The notes under the pieces were generated by a model. The model was not told where the DNA came from. It saw nothing but the letters and a program-made list of their open reading frames with translations, and did no database searches. From Thermomicrobium sp. CFH 73360 (GTDB lineage Bacteria > Chloroflexota > Chloroflexia > Thermomicrobiales > Thermomicrobiaceae): a stretch of 64,000 bases of DNA. Every line of letters starts with the position of its first letter. Position 1 is the first letter of the stretch. Where the stretch lies: positions 74,498-138,497 of the forward strand of contig NZ_JAMSLS010000004.1 in the NCBI RefSeq assembly GCF_023806465.1, given 5' to 3'. Below, one piece after another: positions 43,507-52,952 of the stretch. The position numbers and the translations under genes were made by a program.

Positions 43507-44647
43507 CCTCAAGTGCCTCCCGATACACCGTAAGGGTTTGTTCCGCTGCACGAGCCCAGGAGAACTGCCTTGCGCGTGCGCGACCTCGCCTGGCGTAGGT
43601 TTGCCGTAAGCTCTCGTTCTGGAGGAGAACCCTGCATGCTTCAGCCAACGCCTCAATGGTCTGATCGTGGACCAGCAGCGCAGCATCGCCGACCACCTCC
43701 GGCAGGGCCCCAACTGCGAAGGCTACCACGGGTACGCCAGCAGCAAGCGCCTCCAGTGCCGGAAGACAGAAACCCTCATCGCGACTCGGTACAACAAGTA
43801 CTGCTGCAATGGAATAAAGGGCATGCAAAAGGCCATCGTCCGCGTCAGGAAACCAGCGCAAGATGCCTCGTTCTTGGTAGCTTCGTATTCGCAATACAGT
43901 TTCGGTAGCATTCCAACCTTCTTGGCCGACGATCACAAGGAATGGAGCGCTTTCAAGCGAGCGATGAAGCGCAAGAAAAGCATCCAGAAGAAGGTCATAC
44001 CGTTTGCGAGGTTCGATGGTACCCACAGCCAGAACGATTGGACGTGCACTGAGGAACAAGCTGGGTTCCCGCCCAAACACCGAAGTAAGTTGACCGATCG
44101 GATCAGGGTGAGGATGAAACCACCGCTCATCAACCCCGTGATGGATGACGCGGATACGAGGAGCCACATCTGGAACGAATTCGGCGATTCGCCGGGCAGT
44201 TGCATGCGAAACGGCTATGATCCGGTCTGCGCGCCGTAAAGTGGGTAGAGTGCGTGCATAGTACCGAGCTGCGTCGGGAGCGAGTTCACCAGGAGCGTCA
44301 AGGAAAGCGAGATCGTGGATGGTCACGACGCCACGAATTCGCTTCGGTAGGCGGGGAAGAACAAAATCGGTCGCATGGACAAGAGAGACCGGTTGTCGCG
44401 CGAGTTCCCACCCGAGCGTCCACTCCTCAAGTGCATGGTGAGGTGGAGTCCAGACGCGGACAAGTGGAAGCGGGGAATCGACGATCGGGCGGTTAGCAAT
44501 GAGGAAGAATGTCAAGCCACTTGTGGCGTACACGTTTGCTTCACTCGTGGCGATCGCCGCCGCCAGGCAGCGGATGTAGCGGCTGATCCCCCCGCGGCGG
44601 TAGGCGAGCAGACGCCCGTCAATCGCGATGTTTTCCTGATGACTCAT
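43496..44647 (-). CDS. GT4-family glycosyltransferase
   Basis: This 383-residue GT-B enzyme transfers a hexose, often mannose, from a nucleotide sugar. The N-terminal half begins IAIDGRLLAYRRGGISRYIRCL and has TIHDLAFLDAPGEL and IIAVSHATARRIAEF; the C-terminal half has VLAVGTIEPRKRYDLLLDAF, the donor site DEGFCLPALEALAAGVPVVAF with the ExFxLxxxE pattern, and VGDAALLV. No membrane segment. It may serve cell-envelope glycan synthesis. It overlaps pth and is probably co-transcribed with it; the substrate is unknown. Confidence 0.9.
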   Translation of the reverse strand: MSHQENIAIDGRLLAYRRGGISRYIRCLAAAIATSEANVYATSGLTFFLIANRPIVDSPLPLVRVWTPPHHALEEWTLGWELARQPVSLVHATDFVLPRLPKRIRGVVTIHDLAFLDAPGELAPDAARYYARTLPTLRRADRIIAVSHATARRIAEFVPDVAPRIRVIHHGVDERWFHPHPDPIGQLTSVFGREPSLFLSARPIVLAVGTIEPRKRYDLLLDAFLALHRSLESAPFLVIVGQEGWNATETVLRIRSYQERGILRWFPDADDGLLHALYSIAAVLVVPSRDEGFCLPALEALAAGVPVVAFAVGALPEVVGDAALLVHDQTIEALAEACRVLLQNESLRQTYARRGRARARQFSWARAAEQTLTVYREALEDGR

Positions 44648-44678
44648 GCATCCCCCGAGCCACTGTTCCCAGGGCTGT

Positions 44679-44684
44679 TATACT
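44679..44684 (+). promoter_or_regulatory. Likely -10 box of the second tat gene
   Basis: TATACT 81 bases before the start codon, in the gap divergent from the glycosyltransferase gene. A -35 is not convincing. Confidence 0.35.
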
Positions 44685-44765
44685 CTCCACCGTAGCTCGA
44701 TGCCTCAGCATCTGGGACGTCGATGCTTGGTCCGGAGCGCACGCGCCAACGAATGAGGAAGAGCC

Positions 44766-45263
44766 ATGGACTTCTTTGGAATGGGAATTGGGGAAATCCT
44801 CGTGATTATGATGCTCGCGCTCATTCTGTTCGGGCCTGGCAAGTTGCCCGAGATTGCTGCAGGAATCGGGCGAGCTGTGCGCGAGTTCCGCAACGCAACA
44901 CGCGAACTGACAAGTGAGTTCGAACAAGCGTTCCGCGAGGTTCAGACGAGTACTGCTGAAGTGACGACCTCCGTGCTCTCCGTGCAGCAAGAGACGCGTG
45001 CCGCATTGAGTGAAGTCGCGACAACGACACAGCAAGCCGCGCAGGCGATCACCGCTGACCAGGCACCAGCGCCAGTCACGACCCCTGCGGAAGCATCGGT
45101 TCCACCCCCGTCGCCCGTTCTCTCAACTGCAACACACGTCACAGTTGCGAACGGCCGGCGTGAGCCGACAAAGGAAGATCCCCTAGCCGATCTCGTTGAT
45201 TTAGACGATCTCCTGAACGATACATCGTCGTTCAAGGCTACTGAGAGTCATTGGGAGCACTGA
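44766..45263 (+). CDS. TatA/TatB-family twin-arginine translocase protein, long tail
   Basis: The 165-residue product begins MDFFGMGIGEILVIMMLALILFGPGKLPEI, the membrane helix plus hinge of TatA/TatB, followed by an amphipathic helix GRAVREFRNATRELTSEFEQAF. Then comes a long Thr/Ala/Gln coiled stretch and a Pro-rich linker ending in an acidic segment. The length and long helix favour a TatB role, complementing the short TatA at 25320. The gene is convergent with a methyltransferase gene and overlaps it by 26 bases. Confidence 0.85.
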   Translation: MDFFGMGIGEILVIMMLALILFGPGKLPEIAAGIGRAVREFRNATRELTSEFEQAFREVQTSTAEVTTSVLSVQQETRAALSEVATTTQQAAQAITADQAPAPVTTPAEASVPPPSPVLSTATHVTVANGRREPTKEDPLADLVDLDDLLNDTSSFKATESHWEH

Positions 45264-45930
45264 GCGGATCAATCGGCTCTTCCTCGTGCACTTTCCGCGC
45301 AACCCAGAGGCAAAGCACACCGTTCGGAAGCTCCACGCGCACCCAGTCTCCCTTGAGTCTGGTATTGTTCCGTGGTTGTGGCATCGTTTCACAATTGTTT
45401 GCCGGCAACGGGCCAAGGAGACGCTGGAGGATTGGAGACCAAGGGCGCATCCAGAGCGGCCACCATGTCGGACGAACGGCGACGAGCGCGATGTAGCGGC
45501 CACCGGGGCGTAGGACGCGCGCGACCTCTTCGTTCGTTGTCTCCTCGAGGAAGAACGTGGTCGGAAATGTCGTGATCACAGCATCGACAGTCGAATCGCG
45601 CACAGGAAGAGCCCTAGCATCCGCCCGGACAATACAGACTTCTCGCAAGCCGGCTGTTCGGCGGTGGGCGATTCGCGTCATCCGTCGTGAAAGGTCCACC
45701 GCAACCACCGCTCGCCCCGGTCTGGCCAACCATGCGGCAAGATCGCCCGGGCCGCTACCGAGCTCAACGATGCACGCTGCGGAAACGAGCCACATCGCAA
45801 CCGTTCGTTGCCAATCGGCCCATGCTCCACCAAAGAGCACATGCGTGAGCAGCGGATACAGTGGAGAGAGAGGGCCATCATAGAAAAGTTCGAGCAACCG
45901 AGCCAGGAACCTTCTCAAACCCTGATGCAT
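45238..45930 (-). CDS. Class I SAM-dependent methyltransferase
   Basis: This 230-residue protein has the SAM-binding motif CIVELGSGPGDLAAWLA (about residues 52-68), VVAVDLSRRM for motif II, ADARALPVRDSTVDAVITTF for motif III, and EVARVLRPGGRYIALV for the post-motif. Hydrophobic patches at the start (LLTHVLFGGAWADW) suggest membrane association. It resembles UbiE/phospholipid-type methyltransferases, but the substrate is not deducible. Confidence 0.85.
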   Translation of the reverse strand: MHQGLRRFLARLLELFYDGPLSPLYPLLTHVLFGGAWADWQRTVAMWLVSAACIVELGSGPGDLAAWLARPGRAVVAVDLSRRMTRIAHRRTAGLREVCIVRADARALPVRDSTVDAVITTFPTTFFLEETTNEEVARVLRPGGRYIALVAVRPTWWPLWMRPWSPILQRLLGPLPANNCETMPQPRNNTRLKGDWVRVELPNGVLCLWVARKVHEEEPIDPLSAPNDSQ

Positions 45931-46017
45931 ACGCCTTTCCGCCTCACTCAGTTGTCATGGTATACCCGTTCAGGAACAGCCTCGCGGCGGTCAGCACCGA
46001 GGCGAGGAGGACGAACG

Positions 46018-47193
46018 ATGCAATCGTTTAGGATCGTGAGACGTGAGAGCACAACTTCTGCCCGCCTTGGGCTGCTCAGGACGCGTCGCGGTATCGTACA
46101 CACTCCGGCGTTCATGCCGGTCGGAACGCAAGCGACCGTCAAATCGCTGACTCCGGAGGAGATCCGGGCGACCGGCAGCGAGATTATCCTTGCAAACACC
46201 TATCACCTTTCCCTGCGTCCTGGTCCCCAGGTGCTCGAGGCGGTCGGTGGGCTGCACATTTTCATGAGGTGGGATGGACCAATCCTGACGGACTCGGGAG
46301 GTTTCCAAGTCTACAGTCTGGCGAAGTTGCGGCAGGTGACGGAACGCGGGGTCATCTTTCGCTCTCACATCGACGGATCACTCTGCGAACTGACGCCGGA
46401 ATCTGTGATCGATCTTCAGTTCATCTTCGGCTCCGACATTGTGATGCCGCTGGATGACGTCGTAGGATACGGGGAACCTGAGCAGCGGCAACGCGACGCG
46501 ATGGAGCGGACGCACCGGTGGTTACGTCGGAGCATCGAGCGATTCCAGGAGCGGACAGCGAAGATGTCCGCGGAAGAGCACCCTTTACTCTTCGGCATCG
46601 CCCAAGGAGGTTTCGACGCGACACGCCGCCAGCAGAGCGCGGCGATCGTCGCCGCGCTTCCAGTAGACGGGTTCGCAATTGGTGGCTTGAGCGTCGGTGA
46701 GCCGAAACCGCTGTTGGAAGCGATGCTTGCAGCGAGCCTGCAGGCCCTCCCGGAAGATCGTCCGCGGTACTTGATGGGGGTTGGCGCGCCGGAAGATCTG
46801 TGGCGAGCGGTCGCACTTGGCGTCGATCTCTTCGATTGTGTATTGCCAACACGGCTCGCCCGTCATGGCGCACTCTTTACGCCGAGCGGCCGCATTGACA
46901 TTACCTCAGCACGTTTCAAGTTTCTGACCGCCCCCGTGGACGAGACGTGTGACTGCTATACCTGTCGTCATTTCAGTGCTGCGTATCTCCACCATCTTTT
47001 CCGGGCGAAAGAACTCCTTGCCTATCGACTGGCGACCATTCACAATTTACGGTTTATCCAAAATCTTATGCAGAAAATGCGAGCAGCAATCGCTGAGGGC
47101 ACCTTCGCCGCGGCGTGGGAGCAATTCCTTGCTGCATACCGGTCGACAGAAAATGCACGGGAAGAAGCCGTGCTGCTTGAGGGGGAAGGATGA
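46018..47193 (+). CDS. tgt: tRNA-guanine transglycosylase
   Basis: Tgt swaps the wobble guanine of GUN tRNAs for the queuosine precursor preQ1. The 391-residue barrel shows TPAFMPVGTQATVKSLTPEE, the catalytic Asp in LTDSGGFQVYSLAKL, the specificity loop GIAQGGFDATRRQQSA with GFAIGGLSVGEPK, and the zinc site CDCYTCRHFSAAYLHHLF. The start at ATG 46018 follows GGCGAGGAGG by seven bases; open frame upstream is inside the divergent methyltransferase gene region. Queuosine synthesis genes are not nearby. Confidence 0.96.
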   Translation: MQSFRIVRRESTTSARLGLLRTRRGIVHTPAFMPVGTQATVKSLTPEEIRATGSEIILANTYHLSLRPGPQVLEAVGGLHIFMRWDGPILTDSGGFQVYSLAKLRQVTERGVIFRSHIDGSLCELTPESVIDLQFIFGSDIVMPLDDVVGYGEPEQRQRDAMERTHRWLRRSIERFQERTAKMSAEEHPLLFGIAQGGFDATRRQQSAAIVAALPVDGFAIGGLSVGEPKPLLEAMLAASLQALPEDRPRYLMGVGAPEDLWRAVALGVDLFDCVLPTRLARHGALFTPSGRIDITSARFKFLTAPVDETCDCYTCRHFSAAYLHHLFRAKELLAYRLATIHNLRFIQNLMQKMRAAIAEGTFAAAWEQFLAAYRSTENAREEAVLLEGEG

Positions 47194-47474
47194 GCGAACG
47201 CGCTGCTCTGCATTGTGTCGTGTATGGTCGTGTGCAGGGCGTCGGATTCCGCTTCTTCGTGGTGGACGAAGCAGAACGACTGGGACTGGTCGGTTGGGTT
47301 CGTAACCGCCCCGATGGGAGATCGGTGGAATTGTGGGCCGAGGGCCCGCGTTCTACCTTGGAGCACCTACAAGATCGTGTCCGCGTCGGGCCTCCGGGCG
47401 CGTGGGTAGAGCGGGTGGAGTGTACCTGGGTCGAGCCGACTGGTGGTTACACGGACTTCACTATCCGACGCTAA
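47190..47474 (+). CDS. acyP: Acylphosphatase
   Basis: The enzyme hydrolyses carboxyl phosphates such as acetyl phosphate and 1,3-bisphosphoglycerate. The 94-residue product has the signature CVVYGRVQGVGFRFFVVDEA (catalytic Arg in the phosphate loop) and GWVRNRPDGRSVELWAEG (catalytic Asn). It overlaps the tgt stop by four bases. Confidence 0.95.
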   Translation: MSERAALHCVVYGRVQGVGFRFFVVDEAERLGLVGWVRNRPDGRSVELWAEGPRSTLEHLQDRVRVGPPGAWVERVECTWVEPTGGYTDFTIRR

Positions 47475-47495
47475 GGTGAGGGAAGAGGAGCAACC

Positions 47496-48794
47496 GTGGC
47501 GACAATCGCAATTGTGGGACTTGGATACGTGGGGCTTGTGTATGGAGGAGCGTTCGCCGATCTCGGGAATTTTGTCCGAGGCGTCGATATCGACGCGGAG
47601 AAGATCGCGAAGCTGCGCGAGGGGATCATTCCTATCTACGAACCTGGTCTCAACGAATTGATACGGCGCAACCTTGAAGCAGGACGGTTGCACTTTACGA
47701 CGGACTACGCAGAGGCAATACCGGACGCGGAATTCGTCTTTATCTGCGTGGGGACCCCTTCAACAGTCGACGGCGATGCGGACATGCGTGCAGTGCGCGC
47801 AGCGGCTGAGGCGATCGGGCGTCACTTACGGGGACACACGATCATCGTCAACAAGAGTACTATGCCGATCGGCTCAGGTGATTTCGTCTCGACGCTCATT
47901 GAGCAGGTGAAACCGCCTGATGCGACGTTCGCGGTTGTGAGCAACCCGGAGTTCTTGCGAGAAGGCTCAGCCGTCCATGATGTATTCCATCCGAGCCGAA
48001 TTGTCCTAGGAGCAGAGGATCGTGAGGCAGCGGAGCGAGTCGCGGAACTCTATCGAGTCCTCAATACCCCGATCTTGATAACCGATCGGCGAACCGCTGA
48101 GATGATCAAGTACGCATCAAATGCTATTCTCGCCACCCGGATCAGTTTCATCAACGAGATCGCGCAGATCTGCGAGCAGCTAGGCGCCGACGTGAAGGTT
48201 GTCGCGCAAGGGATGGGGTACGACCCACGAATCGGCCCCTTGTTTCTGGAGGCTGGGCTCGGATTCGGTGGAAGCTGTTTTCCAAAAGATGTCCGGGCAT
48301 TAGCCTACATGGCTGAGGAAGTCGGCTGCCATCCACAGCTGCTCCATGCTGTCCTCGAGATCAATCAGGATCAGCGACGGCGTTTCGTCAGGAAGTTACA
48401 GGAACTCCTCGGTGACTTGCACGGACGTCCCATTGCACTTTGGGGTCTCGCATTTAAACAAGATACCGACGATGTGCGCGAGTCACCGGCGCTCGACGTC
48501 CTGCGAATGCTCCTCCAGCGAGGAGCAGTGGTCACTGCCTATGACCCAGCAGCGATGCCGAATGCGGCCCGTGAGGTTCCAGAAGCACGCTATGTTCCCG
48601 ATCCGTATACAGCAGTCACAGGGGCTGATGCGTTACTCATTGCCACGCCGTGGAACGAGTTCAAGCAAGCCGACCTCCGCCGAGTACGTGAGCTGATGCG
48701 CACACCGATCATTCTCGACGGCCGCAACATCTATGAGCCTGCTGAAGTGCGGAGTCTCGGTTTCATTTACATGGGAGTCGGACGTGGTCATTGA
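47496..48794 (+). CDS. ugd: UDP-glucose/nucleotide-sugar 6-dehydrogenase
   Basis: The enzyme oxidises UDP-glucose (or a related sugar) at C6 to the uronic acid, a precursor for surface glycans. The 432-residue product has the NAD fold [31 protein letters not shown], and [12 protein letters not shown] in the first half, the catalytic Cys in [14 protein letters not shown], and the second Rossmann [23 protein letters not shown]. The start is GTG at 47496. It follows acyP after 21 bases and overlaps acpS by 11 bases. UDP-glucose is the usual substrate but other nucleotide sugars cannot be excluded. Confidence 0.9.
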   Translation: MATIAIVGLGYVGLVYGGAFADLGNFVRGVDIDAEKIAKLREGIIPIYEPGLNELIRRNLEAGRLHFTTDYAEAIPDAEFVFICVGTPSTVDGDADMRAVRAAAEAIGRHLRGHTIIVNKSTMPIGSGDFVSTLIEQVKPPDATFAVVSNPEFLREGSAVHDVFHPSRIVLGAEDREAAERVAELYRVLNTPILITDRRTAEMIKYASNAILATRISFINEIAQICEQLGADVKVVAQGMGYDPRIGPLFLEAGLGFGGSCFPKDVRALAYMAEEVGCHPQLLHAVLEINQDQRRRFVRKLQELLGDLHGRPIALWGLAFKQDTDDVRESPALDVLRMLLQRGAVVTAYDPAAMPNAAREVPEARYVPDPYTAVTGADALLIATPWNEFKQADLRRVRELMRTPIILDGRNIYEPAEVRSLGFIYMGVGRGH

Positions 48795-49215
48795 GCCGAT
48801 CTGGGACCCTGATGCAGCTGGCCCCGTCGAGGTGGGCGTCGATGCCATCGAGATTTGGCGTATCGAGAGGGCGCTGTCTCGTTTCGGGGAACGTTTCCTC
48901 TTGCGTATTTATACCGAGGCTGAGCGAATCCGTTATGCAGGGCGAGTGAGCGAACTGGCTGCACGTTTTGCCGCAAAAGAAGCGGTCATGAAGGCCCTCG
49001 GGACGGGTGTACGCGGTGTGCGGTGGCGAGACATCGAGGTGCTCCCAAACCGGCGTGGGAAGCCAGTTGTTCGCCTGTACGCGACGGCTGCCGAGCGGGC
49101 ACAGCTTCTCGGACTCCAGCATATTGCGGTGTCGCTCACTCACGCGCGAGATCTTGCTATCGCGGTCGTTGTCGCCGTGTTCACACCTTCGCATTCTAGA
49201 GATCCAAGACATTGA
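48784..49215 (+). CDS. acpS: Holo-[acyl-carrier-protein] synthase
   Basis: AcpS attaches the 4'-phosphopantetheine arm to ACP, needed by FabF. The 143-residue product has [20 protein letters not shown] (metal Asp), [27 protein letters not shown] (catalytic region with the second acidic ligand), and [16 protein letters not shown]. The start is GTG 48784, giving a short N-terminal extension; it overlaps ugd. nnr follows, as in many bacteria (acpS-nnr pairs). Confidence 0.94.
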   Translation: MVIEPIWDPDAAGPVEVGVDAIEIWRIERALSRFGERFLLRIYTEAERIRYAGRVSELAARFAAKEAVMKALGTGVRGVRWRDIEVLPNRRGKPVVRLYATAAERAQLLGLQHIAVSLTHARDLAIAVVVAVFTPSHSRDPRH

Positions 49216-49233
49216 TCGGGAGGAGCACCAGCG

Positions 49234-50898
49234 ATGGAAAAGCTTTGCCGCGTAGCAGAGGTTCGGCGAGCAGAGGAAGAAGCGGTCACCCAGGGCACAT
49301 CGCTCGCTGAACTGATGGCACGCGCTGGCCGAGCGGTCGCCGAGGTGATCGACGAACTTGTTGGTACCAGCGACAGAAAATCTCGGCGCGCACTCTTCTT
49401 CGTTGGCCCGGGCAACAACGGCAGCGATGGTCTCGTTGCCGCTGGGCACCTGGCGGCTCGCGGGTGGGACTGCAAGATCTGGGCCTGGAATCGCTCTGAA
49501 CCAGGTGATGTTCCCGTGGAAACTGAGTGGCTCGCTCGCTGTGAATGGCTTACGAACGAACAACTGGAGGAAGCACTCTCGCGAGCTGACGTCATCGTCG
49601 ACGCTGTGTTTGGGATCGGCAGTCGGCCCGAGCTCCCCGATCCAGTAGCGAGTGTCTTTGAAGTGGCGAGTGAGGCACGGCGCCAACGGGGCACCCTGCT
49701 AGTCGCAGTCGACGTACCGTCAGGTATTGACAGTGACACGGGCGCAGCCGATCGGCGCGCATTCCGAGCTGACCTGACTGTCATGCTGGGACTCCCCAAG
49801 CTTGGCGCCTATCTGGCACCAGCGTTACGGTATACAGGTCTCATCCGTTTGGTCGATATTGGGTTACCACGACCGCCGATCACCCGTGGGAGCGTTGCCG
49901 TACTCACTGAGGCGGACGTCCGCAAGTGGCTCCCTCGGCGTGAGGCGGATACGCACAAATGGGCCGTCGGTGCTCTCATGGTCGTCGGCGGCGCTCCGGG
50001 CTACTACGGGGCACCCCGTCTCGCCGCTACTGCTGCCCTCCGTGTTGGAGCCGGTCTCGTGACGCTTGCGGTGCCACGCTCTCTGATACCCGCGATTGCC
50101 GCCGCCCAAGCCGAGGTAACATTTCTTCCAGCCCCAGATGGCGATGTTGGTGCTGGTCGGCGCTGGGCGGAACTCGTCCGAGAAGCCCTGCCGCGGTATC
50201 GCGTGCTACTTCTCGGTCCAGGATTGGGTCAAGACCGTCCGGCAGAGGAACTCGTCCGGTTTCTCCTTGGGATCGGGAAGCAACGGCGTGGTTCGCTCGG
50301 TTTCGCTCACGCGAGCGAGGAAGCGCCGCTGCAGCCGTTCACCGGCTATGCAGTCATCGATGCGGATGGCCTCAACTGGCTGGCCAAGTCCGGTGCGTGG
50401 TGGGAAGAACTCCGAGAAGCTCGACTAATCCTGACGCCACACCCCGGAGAACTTGCTCGCTTACTTGACATAGAGGTCTCGACGATTCTTGAAGATCCGT
50501 GGGGAGTCGCGGCCGAAGCGGCACTGAGGTTCGGCCAATATCTTGTTCTAAAGTACGGGCATACGTCGGTCGCCTGCCCAGACGGTACGCTCCTCCTTGC
50601 ACCGCAGGTTCACCCAGGACTCGCCTCAGCCGGGACTGGCGATGTGCTTGCTGGAGTGATCGCTGGCTTGGCTGCCCAGGGTTTGGAGCCGAGAGACGCC
50701 GCGGCGGCAGGAGTCTTCATTGCGGGGCAAGCCGCGCTGGCTGCGATCGCGACGAAGGGGACGCTTTCGCTGGTGGCCTCCGATATTATCGCTGTGCTGC
50801 CTCGCATACTCCGAACCCTGTACGATCCACGATGGTCTCCAGAGGAATGCGTTCTCTCAGGAATGCAACCTTTCCTTGAAGGAGCAGACGAGCGTTGA
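49234..50898 (+). CDS. nnr: Bifunctional NAD(P)HX epimerase/dehydratase
   Basis: Nnr repairs hydrated NADH and NADPH. The 554-residue product is a fusion: the YjeF_N epimerase domain (about 1-220; FFVGPGNNGSDGLVAAGHLA, VIVDAVFGIGSRPELPDPV, VAVDVPSGIDSDTG) then the ribokinase-like ADP/ATP-dependent dehydratase domain (about 235-540; MVVGGAPGYYGAPRLAA, VLLLGPGLGQDRPAE, GYAVIDADGLN, LTPHPGELARLL, SAGTGDVLAGVIAGL). Both halves look complete. A 60-residue insertion-like segment after LLGIG is basic and atypical. Confidence 0.95.
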   Translation: MEKLCRVAEVRRAEEEAVTQGTSLAELMARAGRAVAEVIDELVGTSDRKSRRALFFVGPGNNGSDGLVAAGHLAARGWDCKIWAWNRSEPGDVPVETEWLARCEWLTNEQLEEALSRADVIVDAVFGIGSRPELPDPVASVFEVASEARRQRGTLLVAVDVPSGIDSDTGAADRRAFRADLTVMLGLPKLGAYLAPALRYTGLIRLVDIGLPRPPITRGSVAVLTEADVRKWLPRREADTHKWAVGALMVVGGAPGYYGAPRLAATAALRVGAGLVTLAVPRSLIPAIAAAQAEVTFLPAPDGDVGAGRRWAELVREALPRYRVLLLGPGLGQDRPAEELVRFLLGIGKQRRGSLGFAHASEEAPLQPFTGYAVIDADGLNWLAKSGAWWEELREARLILTPHPGELARLLDIEVSTILEDPWGVAAEAALRFGQYLVLKYGHTSVACPDGTLLLAPQVHPGLASAGTGDVLAGVIAGLAAQGLEPRDAAAAGVFIAGQAALAAIATKGTLSLVASDIIAVLPRILRTLYDPRWSPEECVLSGMQPFLEGADER

Positions 50899-50938
50899 GT
50901 ACGCCTTCGTGTGGTCCGTTGAAGAGAGGAGTATGAGA

Positions 50939-51439
50939 ATGGCACAAGAGCTTCGTGTCCGGGCGTTGATGACACGAGACGTCATTGCGATCGGTCCGAA
51001 TACCCCTGTTGGAGAAATTGCCAGACTCCTGTGGGAACACGCGATTTCGGGGTTGCCGGTCATTGACGCAGAGCGGCGCGTGGTGGGAATTGTGACAGAA
51101 TTTGACCTGATCGCGCGCGAGGCAAGTTTTAATGCTCCGCTCTATGTTCCATTTTTAGATGCCTTTTTCAAGCTTCCCGGCACCGGTGATGAAACGCAGC
51201 TGCGCAAGATCCTGGCCACCCGAGCTGCCGAGATCATGTCGTCGCCGGCGGTCACGATCGGTCCTGAGGAGACCATCGAAGCGTTGGCCACGCTCATGTA
51301 CCGCCGGCGTGTGAACCCTGTTCCGGTCGTCGACGACGAAGGGAAACTTCTCGGTATCGTCTCTCGCTCTGACCTCGTCTGGCTCATGACGCTTGAAGAG
51401 CGGGGTGAGCTGCCGACACTCTTGGCGAGTCGCTCATAA
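50939..51439 (+). CDS. CBS-domain pair protein
   Basis: The 166-residue product is two CBS repeats, about residues 1-60 (RALMTRDVIAIGPNTPVGEI, GLPVIDAERRVVGIVTEFDLI) and 95-155 (EIMSSPAVTIGPEETIEAL, VNPVPVVDDEGKLLGIVSRSDLV). Such modules bind adenine nucleotides such as AMP, ATP or SAM. There is no other catalytic domain. The start at 50939 follows GAGAGGAG by about seven bases; an ATG two codons upstream is too close to the ribosome site. It follows nnr after 40 bases and is likely in the same transcript. Confidence 0.87.
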   Translation: MAQELRVRALMTRDVIAIGPNTPVGEIARLLWEHAISGLPVIDAERRVVGIVTEFDLIAREASFNAPLYVPFLDAFFKLPGTGDETQLRKILATRAAEIMSSPAVTIGPEETIEALATLMYRRRVNPVPVVDDEGKLLGIVSRSDLVWLMTLEERGELPTLLASRS

Positions 51440-51452
51440 CCAGGTGGGCACA

Positions 51453-51992
51453 TCAGGCCGACTCTTGCAACTGCTGCCGCAGGTGTTCTACGTCGCGACG
51501 AATAATGAACGTGCGTCCCGAATGCTCGTCGCGGACGTACTCGAGCTTGCGCTCGTCCATCCAGCGGTAAATCGTCGGCCGAGTCACGCCGAGGTCTTGG
51601 GCCGCCTTCCCAATGCTGACGAGTTCACTCGGCTCGTAGGCCCGGAACTTGGCCTGTGAGAGCAGCCGGCCGAGGTCGCTCTCCCAGAAGCTCCGCGGTA
51701 CAGAGTAGTCCTCGGCTCCAGGGGCCCAAAAGAGCAACTGCAACACCAGCTCAATGTTCTCCAAAATCCGCTCACGCTGCTCGACGAGCTTCCCCTGCGC
51801 AACCGCAGCCAACCGCTGGAGCACTTGGCCCAGTGGGCTCTCACGGAGATCTGCCATGAGCGCCTCTTCACTCAGATTCAACTGCTCCAGGGCTCGGGGG
51901 AGCAGACGAGATAAGAGCCGGTAGTGATGCGTGTAGAGGAGCCGTAGTGCCTCGTCGATCACCCTCTGGTAGACCAGTGTCTGGGAGTCCAC
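51453..51992 (-). CDS. Helix-turn-helix (MerR/excisionase-type) DNA-binding protein
   Basis: This 179-residue protein has a C-terminal DNA-binding domain, SIGKAAQDLGVTRPTIYRWMDERKLEYVRD followed by GRTFIIRRDVEHL, the winged helix of the MerR/excisionase (HTH_17) type. The N-terminal 110 residues are helical and leucine-rich (LLYTHHYRLLSRLLPRALEQL, LEQLNLSEEALMADL) and may dimerise or bind a ligand. GTG 51992 with AGGAGG close upstream is preferred over TTG 52019. A strong promoter at 52038-52066 drives it, with repeats overlapping the -10. Targets are unknown. Confidence 0.85.
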   Translation of the reverse strand: MDSQTLVYQRVIDEALRLLYTHHYRLLSRLLPRALEQLNLSEEALMADLRESPLGQVLQRLAAVAQGKLVEQRERILENIELVLQLLFWAPGAEDYSVPRSFWESDLGRLLSQAKFRAYEPSELVSIGKAAQDLGVTRPTIYRWMDERKLEYVRDEHSGRTFIIRRDVEHLRQQLQESA

Positions 51993-52026
51993 GGGGCCTC
52001 CTCTCGCCCAACAAACCAACTACCGG

Positions 52027-52066
52027 TGTACGTACCCATTGTACGGAAACCGTTGGTGGACGTCAA
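52027..52066 (-). promoter_or_regulatory. Promoter of the helix-turn-helix gene with repeats over the -10
   Basis: Minus strand: -35 TTGACG (52061-52066) and -10 TACAAT (52038-52043) at 17 bases. TGTACG occurs at 52027-52032 and again at 52040-52045, one copy overlapping the -10, the other at the expected start of transcription. A repressor bound there would block initiation. Confidence 0.6.
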
Positions 52067-52174
52067 CTGACAGTCGGATACAAGGTGTCCGCACGATGTT
52101 CAGAATCCGCTCTGTGCCAACTAGACACTACCTCGTCCCTGTTCAATTCATCTCAGCAGAGATCACACGGAAAC

Positions 52175-52948
52175 TCATCCGCCGAAGTCTGTAGCATCAG
52201 AGCACCACCGATGGAAGCCCCGCTGGGTCAAGAGAACGATGGGAAGCACATGACGAGAGACGAGTCGTTCTCGGACTGCTGCTTCCGCAAGCTCCGGCCG
52301 GTTCGTCTCTTCCGAGAGGTGCGCCAACCAGACGGCTTGGGTAGACGGCCCGCACTCCTGAGCGACTCGTGCCGCCTCATCGTTACTTAAATGCCCGTAA
52401 GGCGAGGCAATCCGCCGTTTCAGCCAGTCGGGATACGATCCTCCTTTGAGGAGAGTTCGATCATGGTTCGCCTCGATGACAGCTAAGGTAGCATTTCGCA
52501 CACTCTCGATGACTTCGTGTGTGGGCGAACCGAGATCGGTAAAAAGCGCAATTTCTGCTTCCCGCGAGGCAATACGGAGACCGACAGGCTCGTTAGCATC
52601 GTGCCAAACAGCGATGGGGCAAATCGCAAGATCGCCAACCTCGACCCACCGATCAGCGGTAATCTGTACGCGGCGGGCTCCGTTCAGTTTGAGAGCCGCA
52701 AACGTCCCACCTGTTGCAAAGACCGGGCAGGAGTGCCAACGGAGGAGTCCGGCAAGTCCTCGTACGTGATCGTGGTGTTCGTGAGTGATCACAATAGCTG
52801 AGAGCTCATGATCACGAATACCACACCTCGCTAGCTGGCTCCGGAGTACACTTGGAGGAAAACCTGCATCGATCAACAGCACTGTCCGGCGCGTCCGGAC
52901 GGCAAATGCGTTCCCTCGGCTCCCACTCCCGAAACAGAACACTTCCAT
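52175..52948 (-). CDS. Metallo-beta-lactamase-fold hydrolase (WalJ/YycJ-like)
   Basis: The 257-residue protein has FCFGSGSRGNAFAV at the N-terminus, the metal motif VITHEHHDHVRGLAGL (HxHxDH), ALFTDLGSPTHEV (metal Asp) and AHLSEETNRPELA (last His). It resembles the YycJ/WalJ and RNase Z-like group, some of which act as 5'-exonucleases. It follows yggS after four bases and is the last gene of the ThDP enzyme operon. Substrate is uncertain. Confidence 0.87.
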   Translation of the reverse strand: MEVFCFGSGSRGNAFAVRTRRTVLLIDAGFPPSVLRSQLARCGIRDHELSAIVITHEHHDHVRGLAGLLRWHSCPVFATGGTFAALKLNGARRVQITADRWVEVGDLAICPIAVWHDANEPVGLRIASREAEIALFTDLGSPTHEVIESVRNATLAVIEANHDRTLLKGGSYPDWLKRRIASPYGHLSNDEAARVAQECGPSTQAVWLAHLSEETNRPELAEAAVRERLVSRHVLPIVLLTQRGFHRWCSDATDFGG

Positions 52949-52952
52949 AGCC

